Assembly (NCBI RefSeq): GCF_014698015.1
Contig: NZ_JACXBS010000002.1
Location: 310,001 to 374,000, forward strand
DNA length: 64,000 bases
Reading direction: 5' to 3'
Source: Kocuria sp. cx-455
GTDB taxonomy: Bacteria > Actinomycetota > Actinomycetes > Actinomycetales > Micrococcaceae
Shown here piece by piece: positions 48,404 to 57,631 of the stretch. How positions within the stretch are numbered: the first letter of the stretch is position 1; the number at the start of each line of letters is the position of its first letter. The position numbers and the translations under genes were made by a program. A model generated the notes under the pieces. The model ran no database searches, was not told the origin of the DNA, and worked only from the letters and a program-made list of their open reading frames with translations.

Positions 48404-49264
48404 ATGAAATTCTCATGCGGGCATCTTCCGTTCGCTGACGCCGTGGACGCGGTGCTGGCGGAAGCGGGGGTGAGCGTGGACCGTTCCGAATGGGAGGTCC
48501 ACGCGGGCGGTTCCGCACACATCGTGGTGAACGCGGGGCACGTGATGAGCGTGCGCATTGCCAAGAACCCCACATCGGGTGAAAACGTACGACGCCGCGT
48601 GCGGGCGCTCTCGCTGCTTCCCGACTTCGATTTCGCTATCCCGCGGCCGCTGACCCCGGTGCTCGACGAAGGGCGGTACACGGCCGTGGGGATGACGTGG
48701 CTCCCCGGGACCACCCGCGGACCCGGGCCCGTGGCCGCTACCGTCCTGGCCAGCGTGCTCGATCAGCTGCGTTCGGCCGAAGTTCCGCAGGCCGCGCCGT
48801 GGCTCGACCGGCCGGGACAGCACTGGGGCGGGCACCGCCGCCGCCACGTGCTGCTCGACCAGGTCATCCCGCGCCTGATCCCGGGGAACAGGCCGCGCGC
48901 CCTCGAAGCCATTCGGGACCTGGTGCAACTCGAGATGGTCCAGCCCGAACTGGTCCACGGTGACCTCATGGGCAACAACATGTTGTGGGAGAACGACCGG
49001 CTGGTGGGAATCATCGACTGGGATCACGCCTGTCTGGCCGACCCCGCCTACGACACCGCCTCCCTGGGCCTGTGGTTCGGTTGGGACAGCGTACGGCACG
49101 CCACCACCCCCGATGACTTCGAGCGGGCGCGGCTGCACGCCCGGATATTCCCCTTGCAGGCGGTCGCCTACGCGATCCATCACGAATTGGACATCGCCCA
49201 AATCAATCAGGCCGTGGAAAAGGCCGACGACTGGTACGAGGCTCACGCATCGGTCCACGCCTGA
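48404..49264 (+). CDS. aminoglycoside-phosphotransferase-like kinase, substrate unknown
   Basis: The 286-aa APH-fold protein has the catalytic Brenner loop VHGDLMGNNML (His185, Asp187, Asn192) and the metal-binding IIDWDHA (Asp205), plus DPAYDTASLGLW. The nucleotide-binding N-lobe is short. The family phosphorylates small hydroxyl compounds (sugars, choline-like alcohols, drugs), and nothing here indicates an aminoglycoside substrate. ATG 48404 starts 3 nt after rdgB. Confidence 0.85.
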   Translation: MKFSCGHLPFADAVDAVLAEAGVSVDRSEWEVHAGGSAHIVVNAGHVMSVRIAKNPTSGENVRRRVRALSLLPDFDFAIPRPLTPVLDEGRYTAVGMTWLPGTTRGPGPVAATVLASVLDQLRSAEVPQAAPWLDRPGQHWGGHRRRHVLLDQVIPRLIPGNRPRALEAIRDLVQLEMVQPELVHGDLMGNNMLWENDRLVGIIDWDHACLADPAYDTASLGLWFGWDSVRHATTPDDFERARLHARIFPLQAVAYAIHHELDIAQINQAVEKADDWYEAHASVHA

Positions 49265-49350
49265 GCGCTCGCCCGATTCCGGTCTCGGCCGTTCGTGGCG
49301 CAACCCCGCGAATTGTTCCGGGATGCGCGCAGCGTGTCTGAGGCCGACAG

Positions 49351-49362
49351 TAACCTGTCACC
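49351..49362 (+). promoter_or_regulatory. -10 element for leaderless exonuclease gene
   Basis: TAACCT (49351-49356), 6 nt, then GTG 49363. Confidence 0.5.
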
Positions 49363-49944
49363 GTGCCCGTCAGTTTCACCGCCATAGACTTCGAAACAGC
49401 CAACCGTAGCTTTGCCTCCGCGTGCGCCATAGGCGTTGTCCGCGTGGAGGACGGCCAGGTGGCTGATACCCAGTACTCGCTGCTGCAACCCCCACCCGGC
49501 CACGACCACTTCGAACCGGGCAATATCAGGGTTCACGGAATTCGGCCGGCGGACGTGGCGGAAGCGCCGTCGTACGCGCAGTACTGGACGTGGCTCGTGG
49601 AACGGCTCGAGACCGGCGCCCCGGACGGAATTCTGGTGGCACACAACGCGATTTTCGACACCGGGGTCATCAAGGCAGCCAATGCGGCAGTGGGGCATCC
49701 GGCCCGGCCATGGCGCTACGCGTGCACGTTGAGATTGTCGCGGGCCGCCTATCGACTGCGGTCGTATTCGCTGCCGGCGGTCTCACACGCGGTGGGTGTT
49801 CCCCTAGAGAATCATCACAATGCATTGGCCGATGCCCAGGCGTGCGCGGGCATCGTCATGGATCTCGCGCACCGCAGCGCGGCCGACTCCATGGAGGAAC
49901 TGGCCGCCCACTACGGCACCAAGATCTACAGCACCCGACTCTGA
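49363..49944 (+). CDS. DnaQ-like DEDDh 3'-5' exonuclease
   Basis: The 193-aa exonuclease has the first acidic pair in TAIDFETAN (Asp9, Glu11), the Exo II-like ILVAHNAIFDTGVI (Asp) and the Exo III HNALADAQACAGI (His...Asp), so all DEDDh ligands are present. It resembles the proofreading epsilon domain but has no polymerase fusion or BRCT domain within its length. GTG 49363 is supported by the -10 spacing. Confidence 0.87.
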   Translation: MPVSFTAIDFETANRSFASACAIGVVRVEDGQVADTQYSLLQPPPGHDHFEPGNIRVHGIRPADVAEAPSYAQYWTWLVERLETGAPDGILVAHNAIFDTGVIKAANAAVGHPARPWRYACTLRLSRAAYRLRSYSLPAVSHAVGVPLENHHNALADAQACAGIVMDLAHRSAADSMEELAAHYGTKIYSTRL

Positions 49945-50007
49945 CCGTGTTCGGTGCGCCTCCTTGCGCGGGCGCGCGCTCGTCGTTCCCGCGGGCAGGT
50001 CACACGT

Positions 50008-51039
50008 TCACGGGCGCCAGCGGTCGCTCCATTGGCGGGCGAGCTGGGCGAGCTCCGCGCCCACCGGGTCGGTCACTGCCGGAACGGCCTGCGTTCCCCA
50101 CCGCGCTGCGCAGACGGCCGCCGCCACGGATCGAGCCCCGGGGGAGGCCGCCGGATGCGCCGAGATCACTTTGAGCGCCCGCGTCACGGCGTCGCCGCGC
50201 GCCCCGGCGGCGGCCTGGGCGGTACTCGCTGCGAACAGTCCCAGGGCCAGCGCCGACGACGCCGCGGTGCCGTCCCCGAGGGCCCGGGACAGGGCGCCGT
50301 CGGCGGATTCGAGGTCCGCGCGCTCCGTGGCCTGGGTGACCAAATGTAAGAGCGCGCGTGTCTTCGGTGCCGGGCGAGTCATGCCGTCGCAGACCTCGCT
50401 CACGGCGGTGAGCACCTCTTGGAAATCAGCGTCCGTCTCCTGGGCGCGCACGCTCGCGTGGATCGCAAGAGCCGCGCCGACCGCGGCCGTTTGGGCTTCC
50501 GCATGACCGTGCGTGATGGCGGCGGCGTCCACGATGATCGGCACGAGGGCCTTCCAGCCCAGATTGGGGATCAACCCGTAGGGAATGCTGCGCGCAAGAA
50601 CCTCACCGCTTTCGGCCGTGGGATCGATCGGGCGAGCCACTTCGCCGAATTCGCCGGTGGCGAGTGCGGCAAAACTGTCACCCGAGAAAGCGCAGGCGCG
50701 GCTGAGCACGGGGAAATCACGGTCGAACTCGCGCGTGGGCGGCACCGGGGAACTGGCGGGCGGTCGAGCGCCGGCCGCCCGCGCCCAGCGCAGGTAGGAC
50801 AGCCACGCGCACGCGCTCGGATCCGCGGACAGCCCGGTGTTGGCCCACTCGGCCACCTCATTGAGGGCATCCGCAGAACGGGCGGCCAGCTGCACGTACT
50901 CCTCGGAGGCCGGGCCGTCCGTTGCCGCGGCGACCGCCAGGCTGCCGAACACGGCGGTGACGGTGTCCGGGTACGCGCCCATAGCGGCATCGATACCGTG
51001 ATCGGGGGAGAGCAAGGGTGACGGGGAAGAGGCCTGCAT
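50008..51039 (-). CDS. ADP-ribosylglycohydrolase-like protein, apparently lacking metal ligands
   Basis: The 343-aa helical protein resembles the ADP-ribosylglycohydrolase (DraG) fold: GEVLARSIPYGLIP aligns by eye with the family's VMRAAPIGLL segment, AAAITHGHAEAQTAAVGAALAIHA with LTHGHPxA, and ARWGTQAVPA with AxYGxxAIPA. The expected N-terminal GDALG and TDDT motifs and the C-terminal GGDxDTT are absent; the last position reads HPAASPGARSVAAA. It may be a pseudoenzyme. ATG 51039 is 6 nt after TAGACT. It is divergent from sbcD. Confidence 0.6.
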   Translation of the reverse strand: MQASSPSPLLSPDHGIDAAMGAYPDTVTAVFGSLAVAAATDGPASEEYVQLAARSADALNEVAEWANTGLSADPSACAWLSYLRWARAAGARPPASSPVPPTREFDRDFPVLSRACAFSGDSFAALATGEFGEVARPIDPTAESGEVLARSIPYGLIPNLGWKALVPIIVDAAAITHGHAEAQTAAVGAALAIHASVRAQETDADFQEVLTAVSEVCDGMTRPAPKTRALLHLVTQATERADLESADGALSRALGDGTAASSALALGLFAASTAQAAAGARGDAVTRALKVISAHPAASPGARSVAAAVCAARWGTQAVPAVTDPVGAELAQLARQWSDRWRP

Positions 51040-51051
51040 GCACCGAGTCTA
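51040..51051 (-). promoter_or_regulatory. -10 element for leaderless DraG-like gene
   Basis: The minus strand reads TAGACT (51051-51046), CGGTGC, ATG 51039. It is back to back with the sbcD -10 (51092-51097). Confidence 0.55.
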
Positions 51052-51091
51052 TGTGAGTGACGGTGAGCCAGTGCGTGTCGGTCAGGGTCGA

Positions 51092-51104
51092 TAGATTGTC
51101 GAGC
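51092..51104 (+). promoter_or_regulatory. -10 element for leaderless sbcD
   Basis: TAGATT (51092-51097) ends 7 nt before ATG 51105, with no Shine-Dalgarno. Confidence 0.55.
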
Positions 51105-52316
51105 ATGAGATTCCTCCACACATCGGACTGGCACCTGGGCCGCACGTTCCACGGCGTGGACGTTCTGAACGTTCAAGCCCGCGCCATGGACGAGATCGCC
51201 GCGTGGGTTGTCGAGCACCGCATTGATGCGGTGCTGATTTCCGGTGACGTGTATGACCGTGCGCAACCGCGCACGGAGGTGGTGGAACTGCTCAACGCCA
51301 CCCTGGCGAGCATTCGCCGGGCCGGGGCGTACGTGGTGATGACCAGCGGCAATCACGATTCCGCCGCGCGTTTGGGTTTCGGGGCGCAAATCATGGCGCA
51401 CGGCGGGGTCTTCATTCGCACCCGGGCCGAGCAGGCGGCTCTTCCCATTCTCTTCTCCGCCCATGAGTCGGGGGTGCGAGTCACGGACACGGCGCTGAAC
51501 GGGGACGATCCGGGAGAACGCCCCGGTGCTCCCACGGTGGCCGTGTACGGCATTCCGTACCTCGAGCCGCGGTCGGTGGCACCCCGGTTGGCGTGCTCGG
51601 CCACCCACCAGGACGTTCTGGACACGATCGCCACTTCTACCGCCGCCGATCTCCGATCTCGGGCTCATACCCGGGGCGTGGTCATGGCACACGCGTTCGT
51701 CACGGGTGCGGCCACCACGGACTCCGAACGAGTCATCGACTGCGGGGGTCTCGGCACCGTCAGCGCGGACGTGTTCGCGGCACACAGTTATGCTGCGCTG
51801 GGCCACATCCACAGACGGCAAGCGGTCCGCCCCGCCGTGCGGTACAGCGGCTCACCCGTGGCCTATTCGTTCTCGGAGACGGGTCAGACGAAGGGCGCGT
51901 GGCTCGTGGAGTTCACGGACTCGGATGAACCGGCGGTCACAAGCCTCGACCACCGTGCCGGACTGCACCTTGCTCAACTGCGCGGGAACCTGGCGGACCT
52001 GCTGCGAGATCCCGGCCACGCGAGCGCGGAGAGCGCATGGTGCCAGGTGGTGCTCACCGATCCCGAACGACCCGCCTCGGCCATGGAGCGCATTCGCACC
52101 AGGTTTCCGCAGACCGTGGAACTGCGGTGGGAACCCGAGGGGGGCCGTTCACAACAGAAGCTCAGTTACAGCGCCCGGGTCGAGGTTGCGCAGAGCCCGG
52201 ACTCCCTGTGCGCATCGTTCTTCGACCACGTCCGACAACGGTCGGTATCGGACGCGGAGCAGAACGATATCGCCTCAGCCGTGGCTGCCGCGCGCGCCGT
52301 CGGTGCGTCCGAATAG
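51105..52316 (+). CDS. sbcD: exonuclease SbcCD subunit D
   Basis: The 403-aa Mre11-family nuclease has HTSDWHLGR, SGDVYDRA, SGNHDSA, a MAHAFV histidine and GHIHRR, all five phosphoesterase motifs. With SbcC it processes hairpins and double-strand ends. ATG 51105 is chosen because FLHTSDWHLG follows immediately; an upstream ATG at 51057 adds 16 non-conserved residues. sbcC begins 9 nt downstream. Confidence 0.95.
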   Translation: MRFLHTSDWHLGRTFHGVDVLNVQARAMDEIAAWVVEHRIDAVLISGDVYDRAQPRTEVVELLNATLASIRRAGAYVVMTSGNHDSAARLGFGAQIMAHGGVFIRTRAEQAALPILFSAHESGVRVTDTALNGDDPGERPGAPTVAVYGIPYLEPRSVAPRLACSATHQDVLDTIATSTAADLRSRAHTRGVVMAHAFVTGAATTDSERVIDCGGLGTVSADVFAAHSYAALGHIHRRQAVRPAVRYSGSPVAYSFSETGQTKGAWLVEFTDSDEPAVTSLDHRAGLHLAQLRGNLADLLRDPGHASAESAWCQVVLTDPERPASAMERIRTRFPQTVELRWEPEGGRSQQKLSYSARVEVAQSPDSLCASFFDHVRQRSVSDAEQNDIASAVAAARAVGASE

Positions 52317-52325
52317 GGGAACACC

Positions 52326-55300
52326 ATGAAACTGCATCGCCTGGAGATCACCGCATTCGGTCCCTTCGCGGGACACGAAGTGGTCGAGTTCGACACCCTG
52401 AATGAGGCCGGTGTGTTCCTGCTCAACGGTGAGACGGGGGCCGGCAAGACCAGCGTGCTGGATGCGATTTGTTTCGCCCTCTATTCCTCGGCACCCACCA
52501 CGGTGGCCATGGGCGGTAGGAAACCGGGGCACAGTGACCACGCGGATCCTGACACGGCACCCCTGGTGGATCTGGAGTTCTCGGCCGGCGGTCGTCGGTG
52601 GCACATCAGCCGCTCTCCGGCCTGGAGCAAACCGTCCAAACGGGCGGCGTCCGGGTGGTCCGAACAACACGCCAAGGTGTTGCTACGCGAATTCGTGGCG
52701 GGTGTGTGGGAAGAACGCGGTTATCGACCGGATGACGTGGCCCAGACCGTCGAACACGTGGTGGGGTTGAACCGGGAACAGTTCACGCAAGTGATGATGC
52801 TGCCTCAGGGCCGGTTCGCGCAGTTCCTCCGGGCGGGTTCCAAGGAACGCGAGAAGCTTCTGGAAACGTTATTCGGTACCGACATCTATCCAAGGATCCA
52901 GCAGGAACTCAAGGACCTGGCCTCCGCAGCCCAGGCCGACCTCGATGCGCTCAGGCTCGATCAGCAACGAGACCTTGAACGCGTGAGCCAACTGGACGAG
53001 CAGCTGGCGGAGGTGCTTGCGCAGCTGCCGGCGGAGACCGTTCCGCTGTCCGAGTCGCCGGGTTCCCATACCGGCGATGACCCGGTCGCGCACCCGACCG
53101 CAGACGCGGCAGGGGAGATGCCCGCACAGACAACCCTGGAGGAGCTGTCGGGCAAGCTCGCCACCGTGGTGCCCCTGCTCACCAGCGCCCGTAATGCGGT
53201 GAGCGCCCAGCAGACACAGGCTGCCGCGCGAGCACGAGAGCTTACCGAGTGGCTCTCCAACATTGAACGCCACGACCGGCTGAGCGGGCTCCGCGCCGAG
53301 CTGGAGGCGCAACGGGACACCGTGCGCATTCGGGAGGCACAGCTGACACGGCACCGGGCCGCACGACAACTGGCCGGCCTCGCCAACGCGGCCGACCACG
53401 CGGAGTCGGCGGTGGACCACGCCCGAACCACGGCGCGGGCCGCACGAGAGGCGTTGTCGGCGGGGTCCACGGGTCACGAGCGATTTCGGCTTGTCCTGGG
53501 TGGGCATGGCGCCGTTCTGGAGGGCTGGCTGACCGGTGACCGAGATCTGGCGGCCGTTCGAGACGCGGCCGTGGGTGCTCGTCACGGCGCCCAACAGGCG
53601 CTCGAGGAGGAGGAATCGCTGCACACCAGCCAGCTGGCCCTGACCGACGTGGAACAGCATTTGGCACAGCATCATGCTCGAAAAGAAACTGTCGAGAACA
53701 TCCTGGGTCGAGACATCGAGGAACGAGCCGCGGTGGAGCGCACCGGGGACGAGCTGCGCGAAGCCACACGGGATGCCGCCGTGATCCGGGACCGTGATGA
53801 ACGAGTGCGTCAGACCTTGGCGGCAACGGAGACGTTCCAAGAACTCGCCCGGGAGCGGGATGCACGCGGAGACCACTATCGCACCGCGGAGGATGCTCGC
53901 CGTGCTGCGGCTCACCGTGTGGAGGAACTGGAAGCCCAACGATTCGCCTCCGCGGCCGCGACGCTTGCCTCAGCACTGCGCGCGTCAGAACCATGTCCCG
54001 TGTGCGGGTCCACACTGCACCCCGCTCCCGCGGGGCATGAGCGGGGCCGTGAAGTCACCGAGCGCACACTCGCGGGCGCCCGGGCAACCCGAGACGAAGC
54101 CCAGGCGGAATCCGACCGGACCCACGGTGAATGGCAGGCGGCTCAGCAGCGGGCCGCCCAGGCACTCGGTGCCGGAGCGGAGGAAGACATCACCGCGGTT
54201 CGAGCCGCGGCCGCGGAATCCGCTCAGGCCGTTGCCCGGCTCGAACGCCAACTCGTGCGCGCCCGTGAAACCGCGGACACGTTGACGACCCTTGAGCACC
54301 GCATCGACGAGTCACGGGCAGCCCTGCGCGATATCGACCTCCGGATCGAACGCGATGCCACGCGGAGGACGTCTCTGACCGCACAGCTGCAGGAGGCCCG
54401 AGAGCGTTTGGACCGGGAATTGGCCGGCTTTGCATCAGCCCGGCAACGGATGGCAGCTGCCCAGGACCTCATGGAGGCGGTCTCCGTCATGGAAACCGCC
54501 CAGCGTGGCCTCGACCGTGCCACCCAAGAACTCGACTACGCACGGCACACGCTCACGGGCGAGCTGGCGGAGTCCCCCTTTGCAACGGCGGAGGAGGTGC
54601 GGTCGGCACTTCTGGAACCGTCCGAGGCCCAGGAGATCGAAACCTGGCTGCAGCATCACCACGACCGGCTCGGCAAGATCACCGCCGAACTGGCCACGGA
54701 GACCATGGTGGCCACGGGTCAGCTCTCGCCGCGGGAGCGCGCCGAAACGTCCACGGAATCCGTGGCCAGAGCCGCGCAGCACAGCGAGAGCCTCGCGGCC
54801 CAGCGGGACCGGATCACCGCGGCGTCGGGAACCGTCACCGCCCTTGAGCGCGCGGTTCGGGAACTGGATCGCGCGGTCGGTGATCGCGGTGAACGCCTGC
54901 GCCGCGCCCGGGAGAAGTCGGAACGGCTCACCGGCCTGTCCGCCGTGGCCAATGGGTTGTCCTCCGACAACAGTCTTCGTATGACGCTGACGTCCTTCGT
55001 GCTCGCGGCCAAGTTGGAGCACGTGGCGGCCGTGGCCTCGGAACATTTGCAGCGGATGTCCTCCGGCCGGTTCAGCTTGCTCCATACCGACCAGACGCGG
55101 GGCGGGGGAAAGGCGGGGCTGGGCCTGGAAGTGGACGACTCGTGGACAGGGGTTCGCCGAGGCACCGAAACGTTGTCCGGCGGTGAATCATTCTTCACGT
55201 CCCTCGCGCTCGCCCTGGCGCTCGCGGACGTGGTGCGCGCGGCCGCGGGCGGCCAGGAGATGGACACACTGTTCGTGGACGAAGGTTTTGGTTCCCTGGA

Positions 55301-55481
55301 CGAGGACACCCTGGAACAGGTGCTCCAGACCATCGACGGGCTCCGACAGAACGGACGGGTGATTGGACTGGTCTCCCACGTGGCGGAGATGAAACAGCGC
55401 ATCGGTGCACAACTGGTCGTGACCAAGACCCCCAGGGGGTCACACCTGCGCGTCATGACCGGTCTGGAAACGAACGCGTAG
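52326..55481 (+). CDS. sbcC: exonuclease SbcCD subunit C (SMC-like ATPase)
   Basis: The 1051-aa protein is Rad50-like. Walker A GETGAGKTSVLDAI is near residue 35. Long coiled coils flank a zinc hook CPVCGSTLHP near residue 555. The C-terminus has the signature TLSGGESFFTSLALALALADVVR in pieces and Walker B DTLFVDEGFGSLDE. ATG 52326 has GGGGAAC upstream. Its TAG stop is part of the -10 of the following MFS gene. Confidence 0.95.
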   Translation: MKLHRLEITAFGPFAGHEVVEFDTLNEAGVFLLNGETGAGKTSVLDAICFALYSSAPTTVAMGGRKPGHSDHADPDTAPLVDLEFSAGGRRWHISRSPAWSKPSKRAASGWSEQHAKVLLREFVAGVWEERGYRPDDVAQTVEHVVGLNREQFTQVMMLPQGRFAQFLRAGSKEREKLLETLFGTDIYPRIQQELKDLASAAQADLDALRLDQQRDLERVSQLDEQLAEVLAQLPAETVPLSESPGSHTGDDPVAHPTADAAGEMPAQTTLEELSGKLATVVPLLTSARNAVSAQQTQAAARARELTEWLSNIERHDRLSGLRAELEAQRDTVRIREAQLTRHRAARQLAGLANAADHAESAVDHARTTARAAREALSAGSTGHERFRLVLGGHGAVLEGWLTGDRDLAAVRDAAVGARHGAQQALEEEESLHTSQLALTDVEQHLAQHHARKETVENILGRDIEERAAVERTGDELREATRDAAVIRDRDERVRQTLAATETFQELARERDARGDHYRTAEDARRAAAHRVEELEAQRFASAAATLASALRASEPCPVCGSTLHPAPAGHERGREVTERTLAGARATRDEAQAESDRTHGEWQAAQQRAAQALGAGAEEDITAVRAAAAESAQAVARLERQLVRARETADTLTTLEHRIDESRAALRDIDLRIERDATRRTSLTAQLQEARERLDRELAGFASARQRMAAAQDLMEAVSVMETAQRGLDRATQELDYARHTLTGELAESPFATAEEVRSALLEPSEAQEIETWLQHHHDRLGKITAELATETMVATGQLSPRERAETSTESVARAAQHSESLAAQRDRITAASGTVTALERAVRELDRAVGDRGERLRRAREKSERLTGLSAVANGLSSDNSLRMTLTSFVLAAKLEHVAAVASEHLQRMSSGRFSLLHTDQTRGGGKAGLGLEVDDSWTGVRRGTETLSGGESFFTSLALALALADVVRAAAGGQEMDTLFVDEGFGSLDEDTLEQVLQTIDGLRQNGRVIGLVSHVAEMKQRIGAQLVVTKTPRGSHLRVMTGLETNA

Positions 55482-55490
55482 GCTGATCCC
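55479..55490 (+). promoter_or_regulatory. -10 element for leaderless MFS gene overlapping the sbcC stop
   Basis: TAGGCT (55479-55484) begins with the sbcC stop codon TAG and ends 6 nt before GTG 55491. ATGACC lies 18 bp upstream as a weak -35. Confidence 0.6.
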
Positions 55491-56792
55491 GTGAGTTCTT
55501 CCGTGCCCGCACCCTCGCCCGTCACGTCCACGACCGTTCCCGAGCTGATCAGGGACGTCAAAGTGCTCAATGGGATGGGCGGGCGCGGCCTCACCCGGAT
55601 CACACTGGCGTTGCGATTGCCCCAGGTCCTCGCGCCCCTGGGTGTGATCACATGGATCGCCACCCAGACGGATTCCCCGTGGACGGCGGCGCTGGGTTCG
55701 GCGGCCGTGTGTCTGGGCAGTGCTCTGTGCGGAATGATTATGACGTTCTTCGTCAACGTCCCTTGGCGTCAAGCGGGGTTGGCCGTGCTCGCCCTGGTGC
55801 AGGGCACGGTCATGTGGTTGTTGCCCCTGGCTCCCATTGAATCCGTCCCGACCGGGATCGAGAGTGTGGGGATGTTTCTGCCCTTCTTCCTCGCCGGATT
55901 GTCCCTGGCCCCGCAGGGCCTGGCCTGCAGGATCCGGTGGAATTCCCTGTTGGAACATCGCCAACGGGTGGACCTCTTACCCTCCGTCATGCGCATGGAA
56001 TCCGTGAGTGAAGCCATGTCCGTGGTGACGGGCGCCGCCATCACCGGGTTGATCGCCACCACGGCGGGGCCGCAAACCGTACTGCGGGTCTCGGCGGTGC
56101 TTTCGGTGGTCATGGTGCTCATCTTCATGCTTCATCCATCCGCCAGGTTCAAACAACCCGTTCTCACCATGTCGCTGCGGGAGGGATCGGAAAGATTGGC
56201 CCACGCTCAACGCTGGTCCGCGCAACGACTGCGCACCATGTTGCTGGTGGGATGCGGTGGACTGGGGGCTCTGCTGGGCGCGATCCAGGGGTGCCTGGTG
56301 GTGTTTGTCGTGTCGGTGGACATCGTGCCGTCGGTGGGTGCCCTGTACGCGTTCCTGGGTTTGACGTCCGCGATCGCCGCTATTGTCACCGTGTCCTGGC
56401 GCACTCGGGTGTCGCCCTGGAACCTGTGGATCCTCTACGGCACGGCCGCGCTGCTGACCTCCATGATGTTATCCACCCCTTCGGGGGCGCTCGGGTTCGC
56501 GGTGGTGCTCGCATTCATCGGCTTGACCATCGGGCCGAGCCTGCTGTGCCTGTTCGGGCTGGCGGCCTACGTGGCTCCGGAGAACATGTACATGGGGCTC
56601 GTCTCTCATATGACCGCCGCAACCTCCGCCGGAACGGCCTTGGGGTTGGTGCTCAGCGCGTATTTCGGCGTTCGGTACGACTACATTTCCGCTGCGTTGG
56701 TGCCGGTGGCCATGGCCCTGATTCCATTGGCCGGCGCACTGGCTTTCATTTACCTGTGGCGCCGGTCGCCGTTGTCCAGCCTGCACGGGTGA
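55491..56792 (+). CDS. MFS-type transporter, unknown substrate
   Basis: The 433-aa protein has about 12 hydrophobic segments and a central cytoplasmic loop (HPSARFKQPVLTMSLREG) dividing two bundles, typical of the major facilitator superfamily. I see no diagnostic subfamily motif. GTG 55491 is preferred by the -10 spacing. It converges on the MBL gene at 56948, with a hairpin between them. Confidence 0.75.
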   Translation: MSSSVPAPSPVTSTTVPELIRDVKVLNGMGGRGLTRITLALRLPQVLAPLGVITWIATQTDSPWTAALGSAAVCLGSALCGMIMTFFVNVPWRQAGLAVLALVQGTVMWLLPLAPIESVPTGIESVGMFLPFFLAGLSLAPQGLACRIRWNSLLEHRQRVDLLPSVMRMESVSEAMSVVTGAAITGLIATTAGPQTVLRVSAVLSVVMVLIFMLHPSARFKQPVLTMSLREGSERLAHAQRWSAQRLRTMLLVGCGGLGALLGAIQGCLVVFVVSVDIVPSVGALYAFLGLTSAIAAIVTVSWRTRVSPWNLWILYGTAALLTSMMLSTPSGALGFAVVLAFIGLTIGPSLLCLFGLAAYVAPENMYMGLVSHMTAATSAGTALGLVLSAYFGVRYDYISAALVPVAMALIPLAGALAFIYLWRRSPLSSLHG

Positions 56793-56882
56793 CCGGTACG
56801 GGGGCCGGCGCCGCCCGGTGAAAACCGCGCGGGAAAAGTAGGGAGGTCCCCGGACGTCGGCGCCAGAGTGCTCAGGAATGAC

Positions 56883-56920
56883 GAACCGCGTCGCAGCCGT
56901 TGCCGGCCGTGACGCGGTTC
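56883..56920. terminator. hairpin between convergent MFS and MBL genes
   Basis: A perfect 10-bp inverted repeat GAACCGCGTC / GACGCGGTTC with an 18-nt loop lies in the 155-bp gap; outside it GAAT / ATTC could extend the stem past a bulge. The rest of the gap shows no gene. Confidence 0.55.
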
Positions 56921-56947
56921 ATTCGGGTGGCAGGGGTGCCCGCGGAC

Positions 56948-57631
56948 TCAGTGACCGCGCGCGATCCATTCGCTCAGATGCGGTTTCTCGCTGCCGACCG
57001 TGGTGGAGTCTCCGTGCCCGGTGAGTACCAGGGTTTCCTCCGGCAAGCTGAGGATGCGCTCCCGAATGGAGTCGATGATGGTGGGGAAATCCGAGTAGGA
57101 CCGTCCCGTAGCACCCGGGCCGCCCTGGAACAGCGTGTCACCACTGAACAGCACGCCGTGATCGCCGAGATCGGGAGCGTGGAAGGCCACGGACCCGGGG
57201 GAGTGCCCGGGGGTGTGCAGTACCGTCAGCGCCGCCGTACCCGCGACGATGTGCTGGTTGTCCTCGAGCGGTTCCGGCTCGGAGCCGTCCGAGAACACCT
57301 TGCGCCACAGCACCAGGTCCTCCGGGTGCAGATAGACCTGGGCGTCGGTGCCGGCCAGTTCCACGAACTCGCGGACCGCGCCGATGTGGTCGTCGTGTCC
57401 GTGGGTCAGCAACACGTGGGTGATGGTTCGCCCCGCCACAGCGTCCACAACGGCTTGGGGGTTGTGCGCCGGGTCAATCACCGCGCACTCCACCTCGTTG
57501 CCGATGATCCACACGTTGTTGTCGACCTCCCACGTTCCGCCGTCCAGGCTGAACGTTCCGGAGGTGACGCAGTTGTCGACCCGCAGGCCGGTCTGGTCGT
57601 CAGTCAGAATGGTTGTCGGCTGTTCGCTCAT
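56948..57631 (-). CDS. MBL-fold hydrolase, probable S-formylmycothiol hydrolase partner of MscR
   Basis: The 227-aa glyoxalase-II-like protein has the metal motif LLTHGHDDH (His77, His79, Asp81, His82), then [10 protein letters not shown] and [10 protein letters not shown] and a C-terminal TGHGDSTTV. Its ATG overlaps the mscR stop (ATGA), so it is co-translated with mscR. The same pair exists in mycobacteria (Rv2259/Rv2260). Hydrolysis of the formylmycothiol thioester made by MscR is inferred from this coupling. Confidence 0.85.
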   Translation of the reverse strand: MSEQPTTILTDDQTGLRVDNCVTSGTFSLDGGTWEVDNNVWIIGNEVECAVIDPAHNPQAVVDAVAGRTITHVLLTHGHDDHIGAVREFVELAGTDAQVYLHPEDLVLWRKVFSDGSEPEPLEDNQHIVAGTAALTVLHTPGHSPGSVAFHAPDLGDHGVLFSGDTLFQGGPGATGRSYSDFPTIIDSIRERILSLPEETLVLTGHGDSTTVGSEKPHLSEWIARGH

